64,000 nt of DNA from Tupaia tana (taxonomy: Eukaryota; Chordata; Mammalia; Scandentia; Tupaiidae), in NCBI GenBank assembly GCA_026018925.1, contig JAKSZU010000009.1:85634139-85698138 (forward strand), written 5' to 3'. The notes below the pieces were generated by a model, which worked only from the letters and a program-made list of their open reading frames with translations, searched no databases and was not told the DNA's origin. Shown here piece by piece: positions 31,943-42,739 of the stretch; within the stretch, counting starts at the first letter, position 1, and every line of letters starts with the position of its first letter. Both the position numbers and the translations under genes were made by a program.

Positions 31943-32902
31943 ACACAGACACATGGAAATAAGAGTCCAAAAACTATGAAAGTGGCCAACTTAATCATAG
32001 GGACAAGTATGGAGTTGAATATTATATCCTAGAATTTAATCAGGAAAATTGAACCAGAACAGAAGATAAAAGTACATGAGACTGATAGGTTCATACACCT
32101 ACCATTTGAACAGAATCTTAACTTGTTTCCTGGCTTAAAGCAAAGTTCCTTGGCACTTCTTTGAGTTAAGTTAAAACTGGTTTTCTTAGTAGTAATGAGT
32201 GAACTCAACACTGAAAGTAGTTAGATTATGTCGGAAATTGTGTGACCAATGCAATGTGGGTGGGAAGGGAATGAAGGACAATTGTAGACACCGGAGGTGG
32301 TGTGAGAGGAGGGTGGGAAGGGACAGAAGGTCAGAAAGAGGGGTGGAAGTAATTCTAGGAACTAGTAATGGAAAATTTTCTGTAATGTGCATGATTGTAT
32401 CACTATACAGTGTGTACTGGATGGGAGATTGCATTTTGTATGCTGTGATGAAGCTTAGGGAAGGAATGTAAATTGAGTTACAAAAAGAAAAAAAGTTTCA
32501 GAAAAAAAAATAAAATATATATATATATACCTAATGACTGCAGTAGGATATGTAGCCACAGCTAGGTGCTACTTTATAGGATGCGTAAAGTAAGACTTGT
32601 GTTCATGGAAATGTGGGTATCACCTGTGTTTGCTATGAGGGTATTCCGATTGATTAGGGTCTTTGGCGATACAATAATTGTGAGGAGAAAACAGTATAGA
32701 ATGCAAACATAGATACCAGAGACTGTGGGAGGAGAGTGGGAGATGGCAGAGGGTAAGAGATAGAGAATCAAGGATGGGGGGAAAAAAGCAAAACATACAG
32801 AAGACAAGATCATTTACTGACAATAACATGTTTGTTGATGTGCTTGATTGAGACAATATATAGTGTACTTTGGATGGAAAATAAATAAATAAATAAATAA
32901 AA
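31943..32902 (+). other. HAL1-like 3'UTR with two L1-like 3' modules
   Basis: Just after the ORF1 stop, GGCCAACTTAATCATAGGGACA resembles the L1 inter-ORF/ORF2 start but then departs. 32,222-32,484 is an extra module that resembles an L1 3' end (GTAGACACCGGAGGTGGTGTGAGAGG, TACAGTGTGTACTGGATGGG). 32,517-32,880 is a second, typical L1 3' module (ATAGATACCAGAGACTGTGGGAGG). Element C lacks the first. Confidence 0.8.
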
Positions 32903-32908
32903 TGAAAA

Positions 32909-33016
32909 AAAAATGGGAGAAATAATGCTGGATTATAATTTTCAGAGTATAGTATTTTTGTTTAGTAAGTGTAAATTTAATTCACAAATAAAACATCTTA
33001 TCAAATTTGAAAAAAA
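32909..33016 (+). other. Probable 3' transduction with its own polyA signal
   Basis: About 100 non-element bases lie between the AAATAAAT run and the final A-tail. They contain AATAAA at 32,987-32,992, some 18 bases before the A-run at 33,010-33,020 that borders the target duplication. This is the pattern of read-through past the element's own end at its source locus. Confidence 0.75.
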
Positions 33017-33083
33017 AAAATTAGAACCACAGTTGACTATGTGGGAGTCCAGCAACATAACCATTATGCCATCTTTTGGTCCC
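33017..33083 (-). mobile_element. tRNA-derived SINE, tRNA-like head (other half of the split SINE)
   Basis: TTAGAACCACAGTTGACTATG, then the antisense head GGAGTCCAGCAACATAACCATT through CTTTTGGTCCC. It completes the SINE cut at 30,266. Confidence 0.9.
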
Positions 33084-33109
33084 AACTGTGGACTTTTTGT
33101 TTTATTTAT

Positions 33110-33600
33110 GATGTTTTGACCTCTTGGGGTCTTGTTGGCTGGGAGAGAGACCGTCCCTTCTAGAACTAGTTAATTCCTATAGCTATTAGCTCTTCAATGA
33201 AGGTTTCTCCCATATGAAAACCAACCAATCCGGAGAGCAAACCTGCCAATTACATCTTTTATTAAGCTATCACAGGTTGAGCCCCTACGCCTCTGCCCTA
33301 ATATCAAACCAAGGCCAGGTACCAAAGAACGAGCAAATCTCTACATCTTGAAGCCTACTTATCTTAAACTACTCAACCTGACTTACCTTGCCCAATCTTG
33401 CTTTTCCCGTGGAAATCACCATAGAGGTTTGTGCCTGTGCTTTGCCCTTGCTCCTTCTGTCTCTTATTGACTCTGGTACTTCCTCATGTGGTTCTGTGAG
33501 TTGCACTGTGCCCTCTCCTCTTGGTAATTATAAATAATAATCTCTTCTTTCCAAGGCATTTGTCTCTGTTTCTGTCATTTTGCTATACCTTATTAAAACA
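33110..33600. mobile_element. Possible ancient LTR (ERVL/MaLR-like)
   Basis: GACCTCTTGGGGTCTTGTTGG at the start and a promoter/polyA-like TAATTATAAATAATAATCTC near 33,524, then a CA end in TTATTAAAACA, suggest an old LTR. I recall similar openings in ancient mammalian LTRs but cannot name the family with certainty. Confidence 0.35.
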
Positions 33601-33654
33601 AATTATAGGTACCTGTTTTTAGTTTTTAAATTTATTTAATTTATTATTATTATT

Positions 33655-33798
33655 AAGTTTGGTATAGGGCATGGGTGCTCACCAGAGGGAGACAGAGAGA
33701 GAGGGAAAGTGAGAAAGCAATCCACCAGGTCCAGGACTCAAACCAGTCAGCTATGTGGGAGTGCAGTGCCTTAACAACCACACTACCTGTTGGCCCCA
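33655..33798 (-). mobile_element. Old tRNA-derived SINE, internally deleted, antisense
   Basis: TATAGGGCATGGGTGCTCACC tail region, a purine tract, then CACCAGGTCCAGGACTCAAACC (B box region) and CACACTACCTGTTGGCCCC head. The middle of the body is missing. The head reads GGGCCAACAGGTAGTG on minus, the older family form. Confidence 0.8.
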
Positions 33799-34635
33799 TC
33801 ATAGGTACATTTTATTTATTTATTAACATATAATTTTATTTCTATTTTTAAACTGTATTAACATATATTTTATTTGCTAACATATAATTTTTACTTCTAT
33901 AGCCCTTTAGTTTCCTTACCCATAAAATGAAATGTTAGTGAAATGTTAACAATTACTCTATCTTCATCAAAAATTATCTTGAAGACCCAATGAAATAATG
34001 TGTAAAAAAAAATCTCACTATAAACTGTGTAGAGCCAAAGTAACTATTCTTTTTCTTTCTTTTTAAAAATATTTTCTATTTTGTTTTTAAACAATAGACA
34101 AAATTGTCGCCAAAATGAAAGGGAATCTACCCAGAGAGATCTTTCTGACACTCAAAATGATGTTGTCTATTAAGAATAGTTTGTTCATCAACTTTCTTGT
34201 CACAGATGAAGATAGTGACTTACCTGGTAATTTCTCTAAACAGTTAATAAGAAATAGCCCTGTACCAGAAATATGAATGTTTGAGAGAAAGGTTAATATC
34301 ACATTAAATCCTCAGAATGACATTTTCAAGGAGATGGGAAAATTTTACTCATATGAGAGTTTCCAATGATAGCAATAGCCAACCTCAAATAAAGAGAGCT
34401 GACCCAAGTTTATTTTATCAAGAAAGCCAAAAAAATTTATGCAAGCCAAAACTTGAGGATAGTTACCTGAGAACAAGGGTTCAGAAAACTAACCAATGTT
34501 CCAAAATGGTGGAGTTTTTTGTTTGTTTTTTGTTTTGTTTTTCAAGGGGCTTGGGTTTTAGGTTTGTATGTTTTCTTGTTTTGTTTTGTTTTGGGAAGGG
34601 AACAGGGGAAGACAATGGTAAGATAAAAGCTATGA

Positions 34636-34876
34636 GGGACCAGCAGTTAGCGTAATGGCTATGTCACTGAGCTTCCATGTAGCTGACCATGGTTCGAGTC
34701 CTGGACCCGGTGGCTTAAACTCATTCTCCAAGAGGAGAATGGAGGAGAAGGGATTGTGGCGTGGCTATTCCCCCGGGGGGTTGATTTCTCACTTTCTATC
34801 TCTCTGTTTCTCTCTTTCTGGCAAGCGTACACACCCTATAGCAAAAACCTCTCCAAAAAAAAAAAAAAAAAAAAAG
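34636..34876 (+). mobile_element. tRNA-derived SINE within the TRAPPC13 retrocopy region
   Basis: GACCAGCAGTTAGCGTAATGG head, GGTTCGAGTCC B box, and a body that lacks the CGGGCGCGTGTGC segment (deletion near 34,725). A-tail to about 34,876. AGATAAAAGCTATGA on both sides is the target duplication. Confidence 0.93.
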
Positions 34877-35353
34877 ATAAAAGCTATGAAAGGGAAAATT
34901 TACAAATTGTTTTCCAGGGATTTTTGTGATTCTCTTTACTTAACAATTTTAGCAAAAAGTTTTATGGTCTATGCATTGCTTGAATGTTGAGTTTCTATGA
35001 CTACAATCTTCTGTGCCATGGCCCAAAATAATGTAATCAATTTTTGACTCTCTAATGGTCAGAAACGCATGGTTAAAGTTTCACATCCACATTTATCTCA
35101 AGGCCTGATTAATTTAAAATGCCCTACTGATCTTATTTCCTTTCTCACAAGTTGTAAAATCACATTGAATATGCTGATCTTTGGATAAGTATTAAGTCCT
35201 TACATTTTTCAGCCTCCATGGTAACTGTAGAAGAACTTATATTCATTTGTTGTATTGATGATGTCATACATGACAAGGTAACAGACATTAGAGGAGTTAA
35301 TCCTGTGAATTCAATGTCTAATCAACTATCCAACTATTCAATGTAGAGAAAGG

Positions 35354-36115
35354 ATGTTTTTTAGGAGACTATGCTCATTTCTTTTCCTCCCACCATTGAA
35401 TGTTAAGACCAAGTTTTACAACTCAGATAGGAATGATTTATTTCTTGAAGTCCAGATTCAAAATGTTTCATCTTCAACTGTATTTATACAAAAGGTCTCC
35501 TTAGAGCTGTCTGAAATGTACACTTCAATAGAATTAAATACCGTCAACCACGATGGAGAAGATGAGTGTACATTTGGAACAAGGACATTTTTGCAGTCAA
35601 ATGAAGGGCGCCAGTACTTATACCACCTTCAGTTGAAACAGGAATTTTCAGAGAAAGCTAGTATCATTAGGGGACTAACAGAAATGGGAAAGTTGAATAT
35701 AGTATGGAAAAGAAATCTAGGTGAAATGGCAATGCTAGAGACTATCCAACTTAAAAGAGAGGCTCCAGGTTTTGGAAACATGAGGCTATCTTTGGAAACA
35801 ATTCCAGATACTGTAATTTTAGAAGAACCTTTTTATATTATCTGCAAGATAACAAACTGCAGTAATAAGAAAATGAAGTTGTTTCTGAAAATGTGTGATA
35901 CAGATTCTACTCATTGGTGTGGAAAATCAGGAAGGCATCTTGGAAAGCTTTCTCCAAGTTCATCACTCTGTTTTACCCTGACATTGCTATCCTTAAAACT
36001 GGGCCTGCAAACAATATCTGGTATAAGGATAACAGACAAATTCTCAAAGAAAACATATGGATATGATAATATTGCAAATGTCTATGTAATACCTTCTGTT
36101 AAAAAGAAAAGTTGA
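35354..36115 (+). CDS. Open frame of TRAPPC13 retrocopy C-terminal half
   Basis: 253 codons from ATG at 35,354 to TGA at 36,113-36,115 with no stop. It holds the C-terminal beta-sandwich region of the parent protein and ends VIPSVKKKS. The ATG corresponds to an internal Met of the parent, and upstream sequence has stops, so a full protein cannot be made. Expression is unknown. Openness may reflect youth or a low stop density rather than selection. Confidence 0.45.
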   Translation: MFFRRLCSFLFLPPLNVKTKFYNSDRNDLFLEVQIQNVSSSTVFIQKVSLELSEMYTSIELNTVNHDGEDECTFGTRTFLQSNEGRQYLYHLQLKQEFSEKASIIRGLTEMGKLNIVWKRNLGEMAMLETIQLKREAPGFGNMRLSLETIPDTVILEEPFYIICKITNCSNKKMKLFLKMCDTDSTHWCGKSGRHLGKLSPSSSLCFTLTLLSLKLGLQTISGIRITDKFSKKTYGYDNIANVYVIPSVKKKS

Positions 36116-36440
36116 AGAAAATTTTCAATGTTATGTGTCACACAGAGTTTCATTACAAGATTTTTCATACTTTTGCCAGCAGTAAAATTATCAACCAACA
36201 GGAAATGCAAGGGCAGATTTTTTTTTATTTACCTCTTTTGAGGCTTTGAGTAACTTTGAGAATTAAACAATCGATGATTTCAAAAGAACAATATGTTGAT
36301 TCTTATTTCATATGAAGTACGTTCTAATTCAATGCATGTACATTTCCTAATTTTTATGACTTAATCTAGGTCATTATAGATGGCCATTGGGATTTTCTTT
36401 TTATATGAATGAGGCTAGCATTTTAAAATGATTATATGAA
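36116..36440. other. 3'UTR-like sequence of the TRAPPC13 retrocopy, then unrecognised
   Basis: The first part may be parental 3'UTR, but I see no clear polyA signal plus tail before the next SINE. Confidence 0.4.
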
Positions 36441-36684
36441 GGACCAGCACATGGGATAATGGTGCAATGGTTATGTTGTTGGACTCCCACGTAGTTGACT
36501 ATGGTTTGAATCCTGAGCCCAGTGGCTTAAAATTCACACTGGGTGCATGTGCATGCATGCCCAAGATCCTGAGAGAAGGATGCAGTAGAAGGGATTGCAG
36601 TGTGACCACCTCCTCTAGGAAGTGATTTCTTGCCTTTTCTCTCTCTGGCGAGCACATGCACCCTATACCAAAAATCTCTCCTTA
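36441..36684 (+). mobile_element. tRNA-derived SINE, sense
   Basis: GGACCAGCACATGGGATAATGG head with a short internal duplication (ATAATGGTGCAATGGTTATG), B box GGTTTGAATCC, GTGGCTTAAAATTCACACTGGG, and a shortened pyrimidine tract. AAAATGATTATATG lies on both sides as target duplication. Confidence 0.9.
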
Positions 36685-36961
36685 AAAAATGATTATATGT
36701 GTTTTCCAAAAATTTTAATAGCTTTTGTCACTTATTTTAGTAAGTTTGGTGTTGAGAAAAAAATAAAATCTCAATATATTTGAGAATATATTAAATACAT
36801 ATATATACATATTTATATATAGAATATATATAAACCTGGTATTGAGAGAATATAAAATCTCTCCTTTAAGTCAAACTATCCATGACAGTGCTTAATATAA
36901 TTGAAAATGGTTCTTATTATTCAAACTTGTTGACATTTGACACTTTGGAAAAGACATGATA

Positions 36962-37460
36962 TTTTTCTTTTTTTTTAATTTATTTTTTATTATCATCATA
37001 ATATTGTTTATATTACATTGGATTGCATATAACTTTACAGTGTACTACATTGCTTTTTCAAAAGGGAATGCCATGCGTGTCAGTCAATACAGAGACATTA
37101 ATCTCCCCACTTTATCATTCAATATCTTTTCAATGTTTTTACCAATCATTATTATTATTATTCTAATTATTTTTTAAATAGTCAATCACTATTTCTCATT
37201 TTGCTTGTGAAAAGACTTTACCCATCATGAAATACTTCTCAGACCAATCCAGTTGAGAATACTGTACATGCCATCATCAACAGGTAATAAGCCATATCTG
37301 TTTCCCACTAATGTCCTGCCTCTCTATTTGTTCTCTTGCTGTCTTTTCTATCCTCTTCTCTTCACCCCCCCCCCCCAATTCCACACTGTCTTATTCTCCT
37401 AAAGTACTTTCACTCCTTTTATGTCCTCCATAAAGCATGATATTTTCCTAATGAATTCAA
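36962..37460 (-). mobile_element. L1 3' end fragment, antisense
   Basis: 37,165-37,440 matches the L1 3'UTR seen antisense at 38,050-38,310: TTGCTTGTGAAAAGACTTT, CCAATCCAGTTGAGAATACTG, CATCATCAACAGGTAATAAG. A T/ATT-rich tail region lies before it. The 36,962-37,160 part is less certain. Confidence 0.65.
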
Positions 37461-37699
37461 AATTACTGAAATTGTAGTACTTACTTTATGCAAGACATTT
37501 TACAGGGTCATTTTCATTTACTTCTCTGGTAATATTCTATGAACTGAAGAGTAGGTTTATTTTCATCAGGTTTTATTTCTGCAAGTGTACTTGTGCAAAA
37601 TACATGAATTCTTCAGTTGGTTCTCAAAACTTGTATAATGCATACTCTATTACTGAAGTAAACAATAAACATTTGTTATACAAAAAAAACCCCTGAAAA

Positions 37700-38015
37700 C
37701 ATGCCACTCCCTTCTTAATACTATACCCAAGATTATCCTTCATATGAGAAGAAAAAGCAAAAGTATTCTCAAATAAAGAAAATCTGAAAGAATTTACCAA
37801 CACCAGATCAGCTCTTCAAGAATTTACAAAGGGAGTGCTATACCAGGAAAACTAAAGTCGTACACACAGATGTAGGAGTACAAAATATTCCCCAAGAGAA
37901 TGGCCAACTTAATGGTAGGGACAAATCTGGAAATATCAATGATAACTTTGTTAATTTCCAGAACTTAAACAGAAAGCTCAGACCATGGTAACACTGCAAA
38001 TTCAACAGAAGAGTT
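37700..38015 (+). mobile_element. HAL1-like fragment F (ORF1 end plus 3'UTR)
   Basis: CAAGATTATCCTTCATATGAG to GAGTGCTATACCAGGAAAACTAA is the ORF1 C-terminus with stops. It is followed at once by GGCCAACTTAATGGTAGGGACAAATCTGG and AACACTGCAAATTCAACAGAAGAG, the element B type 3'UTR. It is cut off at 38,015, where the antisense L1 tail begins. Confidence 0.8.
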
Positions 38016-39697
38016 TTTTTTTTTTATTTTTTATTTTAAATATTTTATTCTCTTTTAATTTCTTTTATACATTTAATCAGTATTCACCACTTAGCTTGTA
38101 AAGTGAATTTTCCAACATGAATGCATTTCACACCAGGCCAGTTGGGGATACTATATATGTTATCATCAACAGATAATAATCCATTTCTGTGTCCCATAAA
38201 TGCCTTGCCTCTCTATTTTTCTTTTTAATGTCTTTCCTCACACTCTCCTCCTTCTCCCACCCTCTTTCCACACTATGTTAAGTATCTACAACCATGTTTC
38301 TATATCCTCTAATCTTTAAGTTTCAACCATAGAGTGCAGACAGTTGGTATATATTAACTGATCCAATGCTACGTTTTGGGGTTTATTTCTGGGGTCATTA
38401 TTCTGGGGTCTTTATTCTGCTCCATTGGTCCACTTGTCTTTTTTGGGGCCCAATATATGCTTTTTGATTATCACAGTTTTGTAATATATTTTGAGGTAAG
38501 AGAGAGAGATGTCTCCTACTCCAATCTTCTTGTCCAGGATTACTTTGGCAATACGGAGCCTTTTATAATTCCAGATAAATTTTATGATTGTCTTTTCTAA
38601 ATCTGTGAAGAATGTCTCTGGTAATTTGATTTGTATTGCATCAAAGATGTAGATTAATTTGGGTAAAATTGATTATATTACATTTTCCAATCTAGGAATG
38701 AGGGATGTCTTTCCACTTTTTTGTGTCATTTTCAATTTCTTTTCTTTCTTTTTTTTTTTAGCTTTTCATAGGATTTTTTTTTTTTTTTCCCTTAGAGGTC
38801 TTTGACTTTTTGACTAGACTTATTCCTAGGTATGTTATATTTTTTGTGGTTATGATAGATGTTATTACTTTCTTCAGTTCTACCTCAGTCTACTTATTTT
38901 CATATATAGAAATGCTATAGATTTTCATATTTAGAATTTTTATCCTGAAACTTTACTGTATTCATTTATTACTTCCAGGAGATTTTTTGTGAATATCCTT
39001 GGGTCTTCTATGTATACAATCATGTCATCTACATATAGAGATAATTTAACCTCTTTATTCCCTATTTGAATGCTTTTTATTTTATTCTCTTTTCTGATTG
39101 CACTGACTAGGACTTTCAGTATTATATTCGAAAGTAGACAGTCTTGGGGGCATCAGTTTTTAGTGAAAAAGTTTTCAGGTTTTTTCCCATTCAGTAAATG
39201 GGTTTTACAGTGTTGAAAAATGACCATTCTATGCCAATTTTGCTGTCAGTCTTAATTATGAAGTGATGCTGAATTTTATAAAACATTTTTTCTGCAACAA
39301 TTAACATGATCATATGGTTTTATATTTTTCTTTCTGTTAATATAGTGTGGTATGTTTATGGTTTTGTATATGTTGAACCACCGTAGCATTTCTGGAGTAA
39401 AGCCCATATGGTTGTGATGTATAATCTTTTTTATATGTTGTTGGGTACAATTTGCTAGTATCTTGTTTAGAATTTTTGCATCTATATTCATCAGAGATAT
39501 TGGTCTGTAGTTTTTCTTCCTTGTCATGTCCTCGTACATTTTGAGGATGAGGGTAATGGAGGCTTCATAAATGAATTTGGGAGGGATCCTTTCTTTTGGA
39601 TCTTTAAAAATAACTTGAGTAGAAAGTTAAACTATTCTGTAAATATTTTGTTGAATTCAGAAGTGAAGCCATCCTGAACTGGACTTTTCTCTGTTAG

Positions 39698-39733
<36 letters not shown>

Positions 39734-41348
39734 TATTTATTTATTTATTTATTTTTATCAATGATTCAATCTCATTACTTATTATGAGTCTATTCAGGCT
39801 TTCCGTGTCATCCTGATTCAATCTTGGTAGATTATAAATGTCCAGGAAATTATCCACTTCATCCAGGTTTTCTTGTTTGTTGGCATATAGTCGTTCATAG
39901 ACTCCTCTAATGATGTTTTGTATTTCTATTATGTATTGTAATATTTCCTGTTTCATTGTGAATTTGATTAATCTGGTTCTTTTCTCTTTTCTTAACTGTT
40001 TAGCTAATGGTGTATCAATCTTGTTTATCTTTTCAAAGAACAATCTTTTGGTTTCATTTATTTTCTGTATAGTTTGTTTATTTTCTATTTTATTTACTTC
40101 TGCTTGAATCTTTATTATTTCTTATCTCCTGGTATTTTTTGTATTTTTGTCTTGTTTTTCCAGTTTTCTGAGTCAGGATATTAGGTTGTCCATTTGTCAT
40201 CTTTCCATTTGTTTCTTATGTGCACCAATTGCTATGAACTTCCCTCTTATGACTTCTTTTGCTGTGTCCCATTCATTATGGAAACTCATGTACTCATTCA
40301 CATAGGTTGAAATCAATCTTTTGATTTCAGTCTCAACTTTTTTCAGTAGTTGTGAAGTCAATCAGGAGTAGGTTATTTAGTTTCCATGTGTTTGTGTATT
40401 TTCATAGTTTTTTTTCAGAAATTAATATTATGTTTAATTCCTTCATGGTCACAAAAGTTGCTAGATATAATTTATATGCCTTTGAATCTGTAAATGTAAA
40501 TCTGTACCCTAATATGTGGTCAATCTTTGAAAGGTTCCATGTAGGAGTAAGAAGAATATATATTTGGTGTTTTGGGGGTGTAAAAGTTTATAGATGTCTG
40601 TCAAGTCCATTTGACTTATGATATAATTTAGATCCTGTATCTCCTTACTTATTTTTTTGTCTAAATGATCTGTCCAAAGGAGATAATGGGATGTTGAGAT
40701 CCTCAATGATTAGTGTGTTGTAGTCCATCTCTCCTTTTAAATCTAGTAGTACTTCCTTCATGTATTTCGGTGCTCCTGAGTTGGGTGCATAGATATATAT
40801 AAGTGTTATATCTTTTTGATGAATTAGTCCTTTTACTAGTACATAATTCCTTTCTTTGTCTCTTCTCACAGTATTTGTCCAAAAGCCTATGTGGTCTGAT
40901 ATTAGTATTGTGAATCAAGTTCCTTTTTGGTTTCTGTTTGCAAGGAATAACTTATTCCAGTCCTTCATTTTTAGTCTATGTATGTCTTTATCCATGAGGT
41001 GTGTTTCTTGTATGCAACAGATAAATGATTTCTTATTTTTATTTTATTGAGCCAATCTGTGTCTCTTGATTGGAAAATTTAATCTATTAACATTCAACGT
41101 TATTATCAATATTTCTGGACTCATCCCTAACATTAAGTTGGCCATTTTCTTGGTTGTTTTTCATTCTCTGATTTTTGTCTGTCTCTGATTTTTCTGATAT
41201 AGCACTCACTTCAGAATTTCTTGAAGAGCTAGTCTGGTGTTGGTAAATCCTTTCAGGCCTTGTTTATCTGAGAATCCATTTATCGTTTATTCCCATATGA
41301 AGAATAACCTTTCTGGGTATAGTAATCCCAGTTGAAATTGTTTCTCTT
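38016..41348 (-). mobile_element. L1, antisense, 3' part: 3'UTR, ORF2 and end of ORF1
   Basis: The tail and 3'UTR lie at 38,016-38,340. ORF2 reads on minus from about 41,180 down to 38,350. An endonuclease region lies around 40,870-40,500 (with an IEDLNIPL-like form of the catalytic GDLN motif), an RT core at about 39,540-39,270 ([19 protein letters not shown]), a YVDD-like active site near 39,020, and a C-terminal segment at 38,600-38,370. Many stops. ORF1's C-terminal coding sequence lies at 41,205-41,348. A poly-T/(ATTT)n expansion sits at 39,700-39,765. It is interrupted at 41,348 and continues at 45,650. Confidence 0.88.
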
Positions 41349-42294
41349 GATCTCTGCTGTCCCGTACTTTCTGGGTCCAGCTTCAAAGCTGCGAAGCTCC
41401 CCTAGTTAGGCCACAACCCCCAACAAAGAGCCCAGTGCTAGCCAGGACAGAATCCATCAAGGGAGGTCCATCTCTTCTGTCTTGTACCTTCTAGATCCAG
41501 CTTCACAGCTGTGAAGCTCCTCCAGCTAGGCCATCCACCCCATCCCCCCCCCAACAGAGCCCAGTGCTAGCCAGATAGGAAAAGATCTGCATCTCCCTCT
41601 TGCTCTTTTCTGTCCTTTCCAACATTTTTCTTTTCTATTTTTTAAGAAAAAACAACTTTTCTGTCCCCTTCCTTGTGCTTTTAAGTTGCTAATTTTTCTC
41701 TCTTCCTCTCACCAAGGACAGAATCCAACCAGGCAGGTAGATATCTGCTATCCTGTACCTTCTGGGTCCAACATCACAGCTGTGAAGCTCCTCCAGCTAG
41801 ACACTTCACCCCAGAGAACCCAAGGCTAGCCAGTTAGGAAAAGATCTGTATCGCCCTCTTGATCTTTTCTGTTCCTTCCAACTTTTTTTTCTTATTTAAG
41901 AAAAAAAAAAAGCTTTTCTGTTCCCTTTCTTGTACTTTTAAGTAGCTAATTTCTCTCCCTTCCTCTCACCCAGGACAGAATCCATCCAGGTAGGCCCATT
42001 TCTGCTGTCCTGTAACTTCTGGGTCCAGCTTCACAGTTGTGAAGCTCCTGCAGCCAGGATACCTCCCCCCACACACAGTGCCCAGTGCTAGCCAGATAGG
42101 AAAAGATCTGCATCTCCCTCTTGCTCTTTTTTGTCCCTTCCAACTTTTCTTTTCTCTTTTTTAAGAAACATAAAAAAAGAAAAAACAGCTTTTCTGTTCC
42201 CTTCTTTTGGCTTTTAAGTGGCTAATTTCTCTCTCTTCCTCTCACCCAGAACAGAATCCATCCAGACAGGTCCCTCTCTGCTGTCCTGTATCTT

Positions 42295-42306
42295 TCTTTT
42301 TTTGAG

Positions 42307-42337
<31 letters not shown>

Positions 42338-42578
42338 CCTATATGGCACGTGCACTCACCAGACAGACAGAGAGAGACAGAGAGACAGAAAGCGAAAAAT
42401 CACCCCCCAGGAGGGATGTCCATGCCACAATCCCTTCTCTTCCATTCTCCTCTCGGGATCTTGGTCACGCATGCACACGCGCCAGGTGTTAGTTTTAAGC
42501 CACCGGGTCCGGGACGCGAACCGCGGTCGACTACATGGGAGTCCAGCAACACAGCTATTATGCTAACTGATGGTCCCA
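42295..42578 (-). mobile_element. tRNA-derived SINE in the tandem array, antisense
   Basis: Poly-T tail, then CTATATGGCACGTGCACTC, CACCCCCCAGGAGGGATG, GAACCGCGGTCGACTACATGG and a head ending in TGGTCCC. GCTGTCCTGTA(T/C)CTTT flanks it as target duplication. Confidence 0.93.
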
Positions 42579-42739
42579 GCTGTCCTGTACCTTTTTGGGT
42601 CCAGTTTCACAGCTGTGAAGCTCCCCCAGCTAGGCACCCCACCCCCACAGAGCCCAGTGCTAGCCAGGTAGGAGAACATCTGCATCTCTCTCTTGCTTTT
42701 TCTGTCCCTTCCAACTTTTTTTTTTCCCTTTCTTTCTTT

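Larger units (their letters stand above)
30267..33016 (+). mobile_element. HAL1-like element D, young, complete, no ORF2
   Basis: Order: tandem 5' monomers (30,267-30,638), unique 5'UTR, open ORF1 (30,974-31,942), 3'UTR (31,943-32,900) with an A-rich (TA)n junction near 32,516, an AAATAAAT run (32,880-32,902), a probable transduced segment with its own AATAAA, and a final A-tail (to 33,020). The 20-bp target duplication AAAATTAGAACCACAGTTGA lies at 30,247-30,266 and 33,017-33,036. The cut site reads TTTT/AG on the bottom strand, near the L1 endonuclease preference TTTT/AA. It must have been moved by an L1 enzyme in trans, as it has no ORF2. Confidence 0.93.
34096..36115 (+). pseudogene. TRAPPC13: TRAPPC13 retrocopy, 5' part broken, 3' half open
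   Basis: TRAPPC13 is a subunit of the TRAPP trafficking complexes. N-terminal pieces appear at 34,150-34,370 (recognisable SLFINFLVTDEDSDLPG and NDSNSQ-like stretches). From 35,205 (HFSASMVTVEEL, CCIDDVIHD) the match resumes, reaches a stop near 35,345, then an open frame of 253 codons (35,354-36,115) covers the C-terminal half: PPLNVKTKFYNSD, EVQIQN, IPDTVILEEPFYIICKITNC, HWCGKSGRHLGKLSPSSSLC. All exon joins in this half are fused, so it is a processed copy. The stretch 34,400-35,190, with a SINE inside, contains non-matching sequence. Confidence 0.85.
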
